The notes beneath the pieces were generated by a model that was given only the letters and a program-made list of their open reading frames with translations, was not told where the DNA came from and made no database searches. From Stachybotrys elegans (Eukaryota > Ascomycota > Sordariomycetes > Hypocreales > Stachybotryaceae), in the NCBI GenBank assembly GCA_020746835.1, contig JAGPNK010000026.1, positions 124,001-188,000 of the forward strand: 64,000 nucleotides of DNA. Direction: 5' to 3'. A program made the position numbers and the translations under genes. Shown one piece after another: positions 33,191-44,703 of this stretch; within the stretch, counting starts at the first letter, position 1, and every line of letters starts with the position of its first letter.

Positions 33191-33901
33191 TCAAAAATAC
33201 TTCTGCGTCTTGGCAAAGTTCATGCCCGCGGCGAAATGGAAGAGCTTTGCGGCGACGATGGTGCGCGGCTGCTTGGTATACTCGACGAGGCGGTCGTAGA
33301 AGTCGGCCAGCGGGATGACGACGCGCTCTATGCGTTCGCCGTCGTCGAGGCGCTGCTCGGGCAGGCCCTCTCCCTCGGCGAGCTGGGCCTCGACCATGAC
33401 GAGCTGCATGTTTGCGTTGGTCATGCCCGGGTCGGCGGCCTGGACGGGGCTGACGCTCAGGACGCGGCAATCGTAGCCCGTCTCCTCCTTGAACTCGCGC
33501 ACGGCGGCCTGCTCGGCCGTCTCCTCCGCGTCGACGAGGCCCGCGGGCCACTCGACGGTGTAGGCGTCGAGCGGGGGCCGGTACTGGATGACAATCATGG
33601 TCGAGGGCGGCCGTGAGGGGTGGAGCAGGACGTTGCCCATGGCCACGGCGTCGACGCCCGCCTTACCTCTGGTCTTGCGCGTGGCCACCTCCCACGTGCG
33701 CGCCGTGCCGACCTGGTCGATGTAGTCAATCTTCTTGAGCGTGATCCACTTGGCGTCGCTGATGGAGAGGTCAGACACGTTTGTGATGACGGGCTCCTGC
33801 GTCTGCTGAGACATGGTGAAGAGCTGGACGCGGGGAGCAGAGTGCGGGAGGCGGGCGGAGACGCGGCGACAGGCAGAGGCCAAAAGGGATGCTCTTGGCA
33901 T
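33191..33901 (-). CDS. Nudix hydrolase, ADP-ribose pyrophosphatase type
   Basis: Single exon, 236 residues from ATG 33901. The complete Nudix box G-x5-E-x7-REUxEExGU is present as GLVDAEETAEQAAVREFKEETGY, which binds Mg2+ and hydrolyses nucleoside diphosphates. The preceding IVIQYRPPLDAYTVEWPAGL and the later PGMTNANMQLV are typical of the ADP-ribose/sugar pyrophosphatase group (yeast Ysa1-like), which hydrolyses ADP-ribose to AMP and ribose-5-phosphate. Starting at 33901 the first 30 residues (MPRASLLASACRRVSARLPH...) are Arg/Ser-rich without acids, like a mitochondrial presequence. A second ATG at 33814 (MSQQTQEP) would give a cytosolic form. Two-start dual targeting is possible. An in-frame ATG at 33991 also exists but looks less likely. 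Confidence 0.92.
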   Translation of the reverse strand: MPRASLLASACRRVSARLPHSAPRVQLFTMSQQTQEPVITNVSDLSISDAKWITLKKIDYIDQVGTARTWEVATRKTRGKAGVDAVAMGNVLLHPSRPPSTMIVIQYRPPLDAYTVEWPAGLVDAEETAEQAAVREFKEETGYDCRVLSVSPVQAADPGMTNANMQLVMVEAQLAEGEGLPEQRLDDGERIERVVIPLADFYDRLVEYTKQPRTIVAAKLFHFAAGMNFAKTQKYF

Positions 33902-34971
33902 ACGGGAGCGTGGGCGGTGGTTGATAGGGTGGTGAGGTGGTTGACAAGGTGAGTGGTGAAATGTGATGAATGGGGTCCAAGATTCCGCCATCGAAAATTC
34001 AGGGCTGGCTTTAATGACGTAATCAGAATCCAGTGCCTGAACCTAATCTATCACGCCTAATTTTATCTGGCCAAGCATAACAAAATATATTTCAAGTATC
34101 ATGCATTGTCTTCTCGTGATATGAACGGATGACATGGCAGTCACGCTATTGATACGTCAGATCTCTTCCACCCAGCCTGCCTGTAAGTGCAGCCGCTGTT
34201 AAGGGTAATCTCCCTGCATGTGACTGTTGAATGTTGGGGATTCATATTCCGGGGAACAAACAATTAGACACAAATAACTGTTCCGTCCTCCTAAGCCTGT
34301 ACATAGTCAAGTTTAAACCTTGATAATTTCGCCGCGAGAATGACCTCTCCGTACGCCCGTCTGTAGAGTTGTCGTAGGCATTATGAAGTAAAGCCACCCA
34401 GGAAGAGGTCCTATCCTGAGTGGTTTAGAAAATAAAAAATGCATAAGGAATTAATTGAATCTATCCATGCAATGGGCATTTGTCCATAGCCTCATCCAAA
34501 TGGATCTATAAAAGGCACAGAATCTTCAACCTTCCCGGATTGTCTGCTTGGTTTTATATGACCAGAGCATGGAGGGCTTGAAACCCTTGACTCCCTTTAT
34601 CTTGACATTACTGGAAGCATGAACGTGATTCATTGATTGAATGGCTTTATCATTCCCTTTACTATCGATTAATTTAATGGTTGTCAAGTCCCTCCAAGTA
34701 ATCAGTTGAGGTCAAGGGTAGCCTTTCGGGGGAAAAATCTATTGCCCATCAACAGGGTCCGTGCCGAACAAAATTAACCATAATTAGAACCACAAGCTAT
34801 GACCACTAGCACGCAACTCGGAAAATATTTGTCTTGATGGGATTCAAGATAATAATTCTCATTATTTATACATTATTTGTCCCATCCGTCTAGGCCTTTC
34901 GGGCCGATCTGCATTTAATGGGGGTCGGTTCCGGGCCTATCCTCTTAGCTTCACCCATGACCATCAGAATC
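33902..34971. other. Intergenic, AT-rich, no supported gene
   Basis: About 1.07 kb between the Nudix promoter and the 3' end of the deaminase gene. The middle (34020-34920) is markedly AT-rich with only short open frames. No repeat copy or gene recognised. Confidence 0.45.
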
Positions 34972-35944
34972 TCACATACTTGGAATGGCCGTGACATTGG
35001 TGCACGTCAGATAGCCTCTTGTCGGGCTCATCTGCCTGACGCAGTTGTTGGGACAGGGTGCGGATTCGTCATACTGCCACGAGAAGAGAGGGTCGGTCTC
35101 GTTGGTAAGGATCTGTCCCAGCATGACAGTCTGATATCCAGGGAGTTGGCGGGTCTGCTGGAATACATCGTAGCTGCTGAGCGTAATGACTCCCCATCCT
35201 TTGTTGTAGTTGTGCTGGATCGTGGTTCCGTAGACGTATTCTTTCTCCGTCAGCGCCAGTTCCTGAATCCATGGAACTTACTCACCCTTGAGGCCAGCCC
35301 AACGAATGGCACTTGCGCACTGTGTTTCAGTCAGTAATGGCCAAGCAGAGTCTCGAATCAACCTACCATGGGACACGACTCTGCGTTGGTGTAAATGGAC
35401 AGACTACCCCAGGCAGCGAATATCTCGCTGGATCACGTTAGCTCCGCTGAGAGCAGCAGCTGGGTATACTCACGAAGGCGTCATGCCCATCTTAGTGAAC
35501 TTGGCCGTGCAGGCATTAATGGCTGAGATCTCTCCGTGGACTAGACAGTCAGAATAAAGAAGTTGATACGGCCGGAGCTCTTACTTGTAGGGTCTCCAGT
35601 TCGGAAGTTGGCGCCTTCGCACACGACCTCGTCGCTTGTGTGGTTGACAATGATGGAGCCAAAGGCGGCAAATGGGCATCTGGGGAGCGTCAACGCTGTT
35701 GGGAGTGCCGTATCAGGTGCACTTACGGGCCGCTTTGGCGATACAAGGCCTCATTGGTCTGTCACATAATGAGCGCGGGACAAATCAAGAGGATCAAACT
35801 GTATACCTTGCGCATGTACTCGACTCGCTTGGCGTACGGAATGCTGTTGACGACTATGCCGGACATGTCCTGATCGTCATTGGGCACGACAAAGTGGGCG
35901 GCACTGAGCGCAGCAGCGCCGAGGAGCAGAATTGACTTGAGCAT
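34972..35944 (-). CDS. Secreted CMP/dCMP-type zinc deaminase
   Basis: Seven exons on the minus strand (35944-35807, 35758-35727, 35679-35585, 35540-35474, 35427-35367, 35319-35286, 35240-34972) give 231 residues with every join in frame. The N-terminus MLKSILLLGAAALSAAHF is a signal peptide. The zinc site is complete: HGE in TIHGEISAINAC (His ligand and catalytic Glu) and PxxC in YTNAESCPMCASAIRWAG (two Cys ligands). This is the cytidine/deoxycytidylate deaminase superfamily, nearest in pattern to TadA/guanine-deaminase-like members (SxEPCPMC-type). A further pair of cysteines in the C-terminal half (PCPNNC) and NHT/NVT glycosylation sites fit an extracellular enzyme. The substrate is probably a free base or nucleoside, unproven. 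The gene is missed by single-ORF scans because its exons are only 32-138 nt (and one of 269). Confidence 0.82.
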
Positions 35945-37003
35945 GGTGCGTGGACTGGGCATCTGAGCTGCTGTTCTTTTCACAATTACGGGTTGCCAGT
36001 CGAGTATTTAAACACCGAGACCTGGGGCCTCGGTCAAGAGGCCGTAGAGGCCCGCAGATAAGTGATTGAACTACTGAAAATGGTGGGGTTACCGAACGAC
36101 CGGGACGAGGCTGGCCGTGCTGCGATTGAAGTGGCTTGCTTTACTGAGTGGGCATTATTTCTCTGTTTTCTGTTCTCCGTTCTCCATTTTCTTTCTTTCT
36201 TTCTTTCTTTCTTTCTGTATTTATTCCTCTTATTTTATGGAAAACAAAGGGTCGCCAGTGCCCGAAAAGTTGGCCAAAACGGCATGAGTATCCAATTAGC
36301 AATAATATGAGAAGAGTGATGGAGATAGATTCCCGTGGTAATTGAGGGTCCTTATCTCTGGACGGAGAATGGGGGGTCCCTTAGCCCATGCCAAGTTCCG
36401 CAATCGGAAGAGCCAGGCTGATGACAGGCAAAACCTTGCCATGTTTCTCCGTGATCTATCCGTAATCTGGGCAGATAAATCTGATGTGGTAAACAACATG
36501 TGCTCTTGCAAAGCAGACTCAAGGCCAAGCCAGTGTCTGTTGGGTGACGAGAGCCTGGTGGGTTGCAGTACCAGAAGGAAGTCGCCATCCCTCATGTTCA
36601 AATGCTATAGGCAAGGATCGTTTTTGGTTCTCACACATACTGACAGTTGTGAGATGGAGGAAATGATGGCAATGGTACAAATGAGCGTTACTGTCTGGTC
36701 ATTTGCTGTGGACGGCCACAGCGCGCCATTGACCCTAACTGGGCGCGTCTGACGGAAGCCAGGGGTAAGATGCCTTTGCCGCTACTCCGTAGAAGGAGGG
36801 AAATGAGAGCATTGAGCAATCCGCATTTCTCCATCAGATAGAGTGGGCCTCGTGTCGCGTAACAAACGGGCGGTATGCCCGCCATGGGTTTCTTCTCTCG
36901 GAGCCATAGCAAAAACGAACGGTAGACCCCGACGACCTACCTTCTCGTGCGATAGTCGTTATCGTTTTTTGTTGTCGCATATTTTCTTGCAGCCGCTCGA
37001 GCC
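35945..37003. other. Intergenic with TTTC microsatellite
   Basis: About 1.06 kb between the deaminase promoter and the cysteine-rich membrane-protein gene. A TTTC microsatellite (about seven units, 36188-36215) is present. TATTTAAA near 36005 is a possible TATA element for the deaminase gene. No gene recognised. Confidence 0.5.
36188..36215 (+). repeat. (TTTC)n microsatellite
   Basis: About seven consecutive TTTC units; likely length-polymorphic. Confidence 0.9.
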
Positions 37004-37840
37004 ATGTCGGTCGAGCCCTTTGGCTTCGCGCTCCGTAAGAACGGATCATGCGAAGAGCAGGAGGTTGACTGTGGGCGGACGGTCCAACCATACCGCGCCT
37101 GCTGCCCTGAATTGTCGTTTTGCCCGGCGAGCTACAACGTCGATGTAGGCTCTCGAACCCCTCCCAATCTCGATCTGCCGGCTGATTTGTTAGTGCTGCC
37201 CGGACCGAAGCAATTGCACCGTCGCGCTGCTCGAGGAGCCCAAATGCGCCAACTCAACGTGGGATCTGTACGATAACGGAGGCTACTTCTGCTGCCTGCC
37301 TGGGCTGCGAGGATATGCGACGACCCAGAACAGCAACGGGTGCGCGCCGGCAGGATACCAGTTCTCAGAAGGCGAGACGTTGCTGGCATTGATCAGTGCG
37401 GGACAAGGTGAGGCGGTTGGAACATGTCTGGCCATATTTGTTCTGACGAAGCAGACCCGTCAGTATCGACAACGAGCCCCCCAGAAACCAGCAGCACCGC
37501 GACAAGCACATCTCCGGCGGCAACATCGACCGAACCTCCCCCTGAAGAGCCGTCATCCTCGAATAATACAGGCGCAATAGCCGGAGGAGTGGTGGGCGGC
37601 GTCGCAGTGCTGGCCATAGCGGGGGTCGCAGCCTGGTTCCTGCTGAAGCGCAAGAGGCGGTACCAGGGCCGCAAGCTGGCGCCCGGTGAGCCAGACGGCA
37701 CGGAGCTCTACGAGGCGGGCGGCGAGCCACGGGCCTTGGGAGAGCTGCCTGGCAAGCCGGCGATGCCCAACGAGTTGGCGGGAGACGTCAGGCCCAGCGA
37801 GCTGCCAGCGCAGACGAGGCCTCACGAGTTGCCGGGCTGA
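37004..37840 (+). CDS. Cysteine-rich single-pass membrane protein (sensor-like)
   Basis: Three exons (37004-37144, 37194-37407, 37455-37840) give 246 residues. Residues 1-118 hold twelve cysteines in a repeated CC pattern: SC, DC, ACC, FC, CC, NC, KC, FCC, GC. A Ser/Thr/Pro-rich stalk follows (TSPPETSSTATSTSP...), then a transmembrane helix (GAIAGGVVGGVAVLAIAGVAAWFLL), a basic stop-transfer (KRKRRYQGRK) and an acidic/proline-rich cytosolic tail with repeated ELP motifs (GELPGKP, SELPAQ, HELPG). The layout resembles fungal wall-stress sensors of Wsc/Mid2 style, but the Cys domain is not a WSC domain. No N-terminal signal peptide is visible, so either an upstream exon is missed or the TM helix acts as anchor. 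The first acceptor TAG at 37191-37193 is chosen because it gives VDCCPDRSNC in frame. Confidence 0.7.
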
Positions 37841-38306
37841 TGGGAAAGAGGTGGGAGTGGGAAAAAATCATAGGCAGGCGTTTATCTGTACAGGGTCGTA
37901 GCGGACATAATACCCAGTCACGAATTGATAGTGAACCGTTGTTAGAAGTCGATCAATTGAGAAGCAAGATTGTCGATGCAGCCACGGCCATCAAGGTGGA
38001 GGGGGAAGGTACGGGTCTGCGCTTGCCCATTTCTAAGAGCTGAAGTTTCTCGCCGCCGCGTTCGGCCTCATGTCTTGGCTCCCCTCTTCTCTACTCTGCA
38101 CAACTCACGCATTCTTCTTTCTTTCTTTTGATACCCTGATTATTGTCCTTCTCCCAGTTTCAATCATGGGGGTGGGCACGGAGCAGGGATGGGCCGCATC
38201 CTGAGGAAAAACGCCCAACCCCGCGACCAGCAAATCGGGATGCCTTGGACGGACGGCATAATCCCACGACAGCAGCGGGCTCGACAAAATATGCCGCGCC
38301 TCGAGA
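37841..38306. other. Intergenic, promoter of the Zn2Cys6 regulator
   Basis: 466 bp; TC-rich runs near 38087-38150 before the regulator start. No other element recognised. Confidence 0.4.
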
Positions 38307-40474
38307 ATGCAAGCTAGCGGTGCGCATCCCACCCGCCGCCGCAACGGCCGCCTGGCCGCCTGCACAAACTGCCACGCCCGCAAAGTCGCCTGCGATCACG
38401 GCCGCCCCTCGTGCCTCCGATGCCGCCGCCGCAACGAAGCCTCCTCCTGCGCCTACGCTGATGCCGATGCCAATCCGACGCCCTCTCTGCTACGATCGAC
38501 GCCGAGGAGCTCGCGCCCGCTTCGACCGAGGGCGCCCGACGCATCTTCTCCCGCCTCGCGGGGGGCACGCGCAACACCACCGACCGACATTGGCCTCATC
38601 CGAGCTGCGCCTGGAACCGGCTATATCGGCTCCCTCAGCTACAAGCCTTCCTTTGAGGAGGCGGGCGGCGGCCTAGTGTCTACCATCTCGCCCTCGGTCA
38701 CGCCCGACGCGGCAGCACAGAACCGGAGCTTCTCCCTCGACAAGCTGCCCGCCCCTCTCCGCGAGTCGTGCCTCTACGTCCTGCGATGTCTGCCCGGGCA
38801 GGCCAACGAGGCCTTCATCTTCGTCGACAACGACACGCCGCCGACCTGCTGGGCCAACTTGGCCGTCGACTCCATAATGCGTACGCTGCAGGGCATGTTC
38901 CGAGACACGCTCCCTCAGGGCGACGTTGGGCTGGGCGCGCTGGTCGAGCTGCTCAACCGCAACTCTGCGCAGCCCATGTGCGACGACGACAACCTCAGCG
39001 CCGAGGAATGGGTGCAGCAGTTTACCGGGCAGAATATCCGCTGGGAGTCGATTGGTCTGCTGTGGCCTCACCTGGCCCGCGTATCCGACATTGTCGACTC
39101 AATGCGCAACTGTCAGCTCGAGTGGATTGGTGGCACACCGACCTACAGCATCGCGCTGGTTTGTCTAGAGTATTGCATCAATATATCGCGTCACTTTAGC
39201 GAGGGAAGCATGCTTCTCCTCGACCTGTGCAGGCGCAGATCCACCTTGGCCTCTATTGTCGATGGCGATGCAGGTTCGTCGCTACCTCCTTGCCATTCCA
39301 CGATAACTGACCACGGACAGCATTTGCTGGCTACGAGTCGCACGGCGTTGCAAGCTCAATGCTTTTTTACCTCGGCCTACACGACCAGCAAGACAGCACG
39401 CCCTACAGCCCCAGCTTCTCCTCTGAGACGAGGCGGCGCATGTTTTGCCAGACCTTTGTCAGCGACAAGCTCAGCATCGCATTCACAGGAAGACCTGCCC
39501 TCATCACGGGCCGTTACTGCTCGACGCCCCTTCCGCTTGATCTCCGTGATCAAGATCTCATAGGCGACGAGGCTACATTGGCGCGTGCCATTCAAGATTT
39601 GGACCCCCAAGGATGGAACACCAAGTCTGGCTTGCAGCCCGCGACAACAATCCGGGCGCGGTATATGATGGCTTCCATTCGTGATGAGTTGATGGAGTTA
39701 TATCTGACCAAATCGGCGTACCGATCACCAGAAAGCATCACAAACCTACTGTCAGCAGCCCAGCCCCCCACTGCTTTGCAGCTTCTGACAGCGATAGTGC
39801 TATCCGAGACCGTGCAAACGATGTCTTTCTCGGCTTTCCTGACACCATAGTCATTCACCCTGAGCAGATCGAATCGGACCAGTCGGACCCCATTAGCCTG
39901 TACATCCGTATCCTAGTCCGCCTCGAGCATCTCCAGAATCTGTTCTTCGTTGAGAGACTGCTCGTGCTCCATGGGCAACCAGACAGTGGCCATCTGCTCG
40001 CCGTCAGCTTTGAGATGGTCTCTCTGACACTAAAGTTCTGGACACACAAGGATCGGTTTCCCGACATCAACATGCGTCGCAATTTTGGCTGGGTGGTAAG
40101 ATATTGTCCCCTCTCTCGGCGGCCACTCTGACATGTGGCAGGTCCTGTTGTATGCTGCGCCCGGCGCCGGCATCCTCTGCCAAGAGCTCCGACGGCCAAG
40201 CCTGGGCCACTTCCATCCCAAGCAGCTCAGCCGCTCCAACATTGTGCAGCAGCTCAGCCTGCTGATAGGCTTCTTCAGCTGGTTCCCCTCGGACGTGCCC
40301 AACTGGGAGCTTGTCAAGAGCTGCAGGATCATCATCGAACGGGTGCTGGATCTGGAGCTCAACGGCGACCTGCACGACGCCGAGATGGACCCGGGGGATT
40401 GGGGCGTGCTGGACCAGCCCGATTTTAATTTTGATCTCCTAGATACCTTCGACTGGGTCCGCACGGATGTGTAG
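38307..40474 (+). CDS. Zn2Cys6 transcription factor
   Basis: Four exons (38307-39273, 39321-39750, 39798-40095, 40142-40474) give 675 residues. The binuclear cluster is at residues about 19-48: CTNCHARKVACDHGRPSCLRC then C after eight residues, spacing C-x2-C-x6-C-x6-C-x2-C-x8-C. The basic stretch before it (TRRRNGR) supports DNA contact. A Ser/Pro/Arg-rich linker leads to the fungal regulator middle domain, including HGVASSMLFYLGLHDQ and SSETRRRMFCQTFVSDK with TGRPALI, which are typical. The exon 2/3 boundary is uncertain by 6 nt (acceptor at 39791 or 39797). The C-terminus ends FDLLDTFDWVRTDV, acidic-aromatic and possibly an activation segment. Tail-to-tail with the glutamine amidotransferase gene. 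Confidence 0.88.
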
Positions 40475-40583
40475 CAATAACATAACCGAGCTCAGATATT
40501 GACGCATGAACCTACAACGCCTATCTATACACCCAAGACATCGCATCGTGAATTGGAAAGCTCCGCATACGCCCCCGGATACG

Positions 40584-41495
40584 TCACTCTGAATCCTCAA
40601 CCAGTCCCTCATCATCAGACCGGAACAGACGCAGAATCGCCGCCGCGACCGCAATTCCATCGTGGTCCAGATGCGCCGTCTCCGCCGCCTGGTCAGCATG
40701 CTCCAGGTCCTCGATACCACCGCTCTCTACCCGCATCTCAATCTGCCTCTTGACCATGTCGGCGTCAAACGCCAAGTGCGCCTGCGTCGTGAACAGACGG
40801 TTGGGGATGTACAGCCCTTGGACGGGCGTGTGCTCCGACCAACCCCAGCGATGCACCTCGGTATCGGGCGACAGCAGGTCCCCGGCTGTTTCCGCGGTAG
40901 GCGCCTCGGTTACCTGGTCTTGGTGCATCTGGTGCAGGTATACTTCGGGTCGCTTGGTGCGGAAGAGTCTCTGGCCGATGGGCGACAGTGAGATCTTGCA
41001 GTGGGCGAGCTCCCAGTCGCCACTCGGTGCCGGACCGACCTTGCCGCCCAGCATCCGGGCCAGGAGCTGCATGCCGAAACACACACCAGTGAAACAGAGA
41101 TCTGGCCGACGCCTCCAGAGAGCTGAAGCGGGTTAGCTGCGTCCGATGCTAGTTTCACCTCACGTACTCTTGAGCAGCTCTAGCAGGTCGAGGATCCATT
41201 GGTCATTTCCATGAGCATCGAATCGACTCCCCGTGATGAGAAGACCGTCGTAGCCGTCAAAGTCGTCGACGGCGGGTATCGTGCCGCCTTTGCTCGTCAC
41301 GACGAACCGCTGCTCCGTCTCGACGCCCAGAGGAGGGTGGTGCTTCTTGCCAGCCTCGGAGAAGTGCTTGTGCAGCAGCTCCCCAAAGGACTCGCGCTCT
41401 GGGTGCGTCTCATCGGTCTCGAGGACAAATATTCGAACGACGGGGGCGTCAATGGTGGGTTTGTAGTGCTGCATCATTTTGATGTGGCTGCCCAT
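40584..41495 (-). CDS. Class I glutamine amidotransferase-like protein
   Basis: Two exons (41495-41168, 41122-40584) give 288 residues. The GATase fold is recognised by DGYDGLLITGSRFDA, the nucleophile elbow FTGVCFGMQLLARMLGG (Cys), WELAHCKISLSPIG and VYLHQMHQDQV. The terminal triad segment reads TTQAHLAFDADMVKRQIE, where the classical HPE is HLA, so the catalytic Glu next to His is missing at the usual place. Many fungal members of this GMP-synthase-like subgroup sit in metabolic clusters; the activity could be a gamma-glutamyl peptidase-like hydrolysis, or the protein could be inactive. Start 41495 is preferred over 41519. It is divergent from one Zn2Cys6 gene and convergent with another. 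Confidence 0.85.
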
Positions 41496-42136
41496 GACCA
41501 GTAGTACTCGCCAATACAATTTATACGGTCCGCCGGACTTGACGTCATGTTCCCCAGAAGTCTACGATTAAGGCTTGTGGAAGGGTTCTGGAAGGGTAGT
41601 TTCTCTAACGTAATTTCGCTGTCTGGCACGGAACCGCTCGGCAGCCAAGGACTCGTCGAGTGTCTTGGCAAGCGACAAGCAGGAAATAGACGAATACAAG
41701 TCTTGGATACAGGCTGTTGAGCCTCTGCAGATGCCAAGCTACAGAGGACAGTGATTTCGCGGCCTTTGGAAAGTGTACTGACGAGCAGGGCACAGCCAGG
41801 ATGTAAATTTGTGCATTGTGAGGTCAGTCTGGAATCTGGAATCTGGTGATCCTGGACTCGACCCATGAATCAATCCACCAGCAACTAGATACGCCACCAC
41901 AATGCTTCTTTATGGAGCATAGAGGAGAAGAGCTGCAAATAATGTCCTATTTCCACCTTTTGCCGTCTGCAATGGCAAGCATCCGTATCGAATTCTGCAA
42001 GACTGAGCCTGCAAGGCTGCAGCTACCGACTCGATTGCACCATGATGCACGCCACTGTCAGGCTGGCAAGTGATTGGTCAGTCTGGCGCAATCCAAGGAT
42101 CAGATAATTCTTGGGCGCCCCATTTTTTCCCTCATT
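41496..42136. promoter_or_regulatory. Divergent promoter region (amidotransferase / Zn2Cys6 regulator)
   Basis: 641 bp separating two divergent genes. A direct duplication GTCTGGAATCTGGAATCTGG is at about 41826-41845. No CGG-N-CCG palindrome, the usual Zn2Cys6 site, was confidently spotted. The shared promoter hints at co-regulation. Confidence 0.4.
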
Positions 42137-44351
42137 ATGACGCTGCTCAACTCACAGTACGACATGAGGATGAGCGACGCGAGCCTCACTGCTGCTCCCG
42201 CTGCCGCCGCCGCCGTCGCCGTCGCCGGAACCAAGCGAGCCGCCCCAAACCGCAGCGGCTCGCAGTATGCGCGCAAGAGGGCCAGCCAGGCATGTCTGAC
42301 CTGCAGGGCCCGCAAGTCCCGCTGCGACAACCAGCGGCCCCGGTGCAGCTTCTGCATCAGCGCTGGCGCCGACTGCAACTGGCCCGGCAGTGATCTGAAC
42401 AAGCTCGACTCGGCCTCGCTCCTCATCCTTGACAGGCTCGAGCGCGTCGAGGAGAACATCCTCAGCCAGCTGCAGTCGGGAGGCGACTCCCATCAGCAGT
42501 CCCCGGCCGCCGCCGCCGCAGCAGTAGCAGCATCACCAGCCAAGCGTCGTGGCCGGATATGGATGAATGGAGACCGCGTCATGACGTGGCATTCCAGCCT
42601 CGCTCTCCTAGGCGCCCCAACGCCCAGCAGCGAGACATGGTGTGCCTTCCGCCGCAGCGCCGACGAAGCATTGGTCTCCAACACTGGAGCCATGGCCAGC
42701 TTGCTGAGCCCGACAATCATGCTCGAGGGGGCCGAGATGCGCTACGCCGGCAAGCCGCAGCCGTTTCTGCGCGCCTTGATGACACCCGTTGACTCCATCG
42801 CCACGGCTGAGACGCTGGCGCGCCGATACATTGAGCTTGTGCACAGCCGCTATCCTATTCTAGACGTCACGCATCTCCGGCAGATCATGGACAAGTTTTC
42901 CGACGCCAGCGACAATGGCCGGCCAGCGCAGACGGACCAGCTCTTGCAGGTCCTGGACACGGCCGACATGGCCATCTTCTTCCTCGTGCTCGCATTGGGC
43001 CAAGTCACGGCGTATACGGAACCGCTATCGGAACAGGCGCCTCCGTCTCCCTACCTCGATAAGGCACTTGCTCTCATGGGGCTTGCCGTGTTCGGAGAGT
43101 GCTCTCCCATAAAGAGCTTGCAGATCCAGCTCCTGCTCGCAAGCTATCACATGTGGACGCTGCGGCCGTTGAAGGCCTGGAGCGTCGTGGACTCGGCAGC
43201 GTTGGCCGCCGAAAAAGCCATGTCTAGGTACGTTGCCTGCATCTCGAGAGACCCCTTGGTTAACGAAGCCTCGTTAGGTATCCTGAGATGAAAGAATCAC
43301 TTACCGGGCATCGAGTGCTATGGACAACGTCCAAGATGCACCTCGAGATTATGGAAGAGCTGCAGGTCCACTGCCCGTCACAGCGATTGAGCAGTCTAAA
43401 GTCGTTCATGAAGGCATCCACGCTCCCGCATCCATCCACAGATCCATTCGCCTGGTCCGGCGTCGACCCTGCGCTCGGCTCGAAGACGTGGTACTATTAC
43501 CTTGCCGAAACGTCGAGCAGGCGGCTCATCGAGCGCATCAAAGACGAAATGTACGGCGAGTCGGTCATAGACGCCGGGCTTGCTGATCTGGCTTCCGGTA
43601 CAAAGAAGTTTGGAGAAATTTGCAAAGACACAGTGGGACACCTCGTGTCTCTGTACAGTGTGGCTTCTGAGCTGCACAGACAGATTGATGAATGGTACGA
43701 CCTTGCATATATCGTGGTACATGGGCTTACTCTGCTAGGTCCAACTCGTTGCCTGAAAACTTTCGAATCACTCTGCAGCAGGCCCAAGCCACTGATACAT
43801 CTCTCGCCAACACTCACCCCCAAGGATTGACCAAGTATCTCTGGAACAGAGAATGCCAGCTGCGGCTAATTACCTTTCGGCCATTTATAGCTCTTCTCTC
43901 GGAGCTGCCTACAACAGAAGGCATACACGAATACCAAATCCATGTTCTTCTCGATGGCGCAAAGATCTACCTAAAACACGCTCTTCAATTTATCCACAGC
44001 CAGGATAAGAAACCCGAACGACACTACGGAACCTGGCTGTTTGGTCGCAACATGTGGACGGTGGCCTTGACGATTCTCAGCGCCTGCAACACCCAGATCC
44101 TGTGGGAGAGGATGGAACCCGGCCCCAACACGCCGGGGATGCAGATGAGTCCCAGCAGCGGACTTGCAGACAATAGCGAGTCGCCAATGAGCGAAGGGAG
44201 AGCGCCGATATGTTCCTACCCCGACGCCATATCGGCTGTTGAGAAAGCACTAGAGATAATAGGTCACTGGGTGCAAGAGAGTTCAAGTCTTCACGCTTGC
44301 GCCGAGCTTCTTTCAATATTGTTGAGAAGGACAAGGGAGCTCAGGGGATAG
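42137..44351 (+). CDS. Zn2Cys6 transcription factor
   Basis: Three exons (42137-43227, 43278-43694, 43739-44351) give 706 residues. After an Ala-rich, basic N-terminus lies the zinc cluster CLTCRARKSRCDNQRPRC followed by SFC and C after six residues (C-x2-C-x6-C-x6-C-x2-C-x6-C). A short leucine-rich helix (LLILDRLERVEENILSQL) suited to dimerisation follows, then a Gln/Ala stretch. The fungal-specific regulator domain contains ARRYIELVHSRYPILDV, FLVLALGQV, IQLLLASYHMWTLRPLKAW and AALAAEKAMSRYPE. The later part (NRECQLRLITFRPFIALL, GTWLFGRNMWTVALTILSAC) is also typical. Join positions are consistent with GT..AG introns of 44-50 nt. Lies between the amidotransferase (divergent) and a P450 gene downstream. 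Confidence 0.9.
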
Positions 44352-44703
44352 GGTTGGTATTGACTTGTTAGCCGTTCAAGAGAACGCATGGCAACATCGG
44401 TGAAGCGCACTGCTCGACATCTTGGATAGAATGGAAAAGGCGGGATCAATCAAATACCGGTTAATTGAGAAGAAGGAAAAGCAATAAGGTGAGACCTTCT
44501 CAAGCCATTGGGGAAGCTTTGATCGACATCTGACACTTTCTGAATAATAATAGCTCTGAAGAATAGTGGCTTGGGCGAGTATCATCGACCCAGTGTAAAT
44601 ATGGGTTCTGCGATCGCAAAGAGTTTCCCTCGCTGATTAACTATCTGCCACATCTTCCAGCCCCTCACGCCGAGACTTTGTCAAGATATATTTTAGTATC
44701 ACC
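44352..44703. other. Intergenic, upstream of the P450 gene
   Basis: About 350 bp. ATATATTTTAG at about 44688-44698 immediately precedes the provisional P450 start and may be a TATA-like element. Nothing else recognised. Confidence 0.4.
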
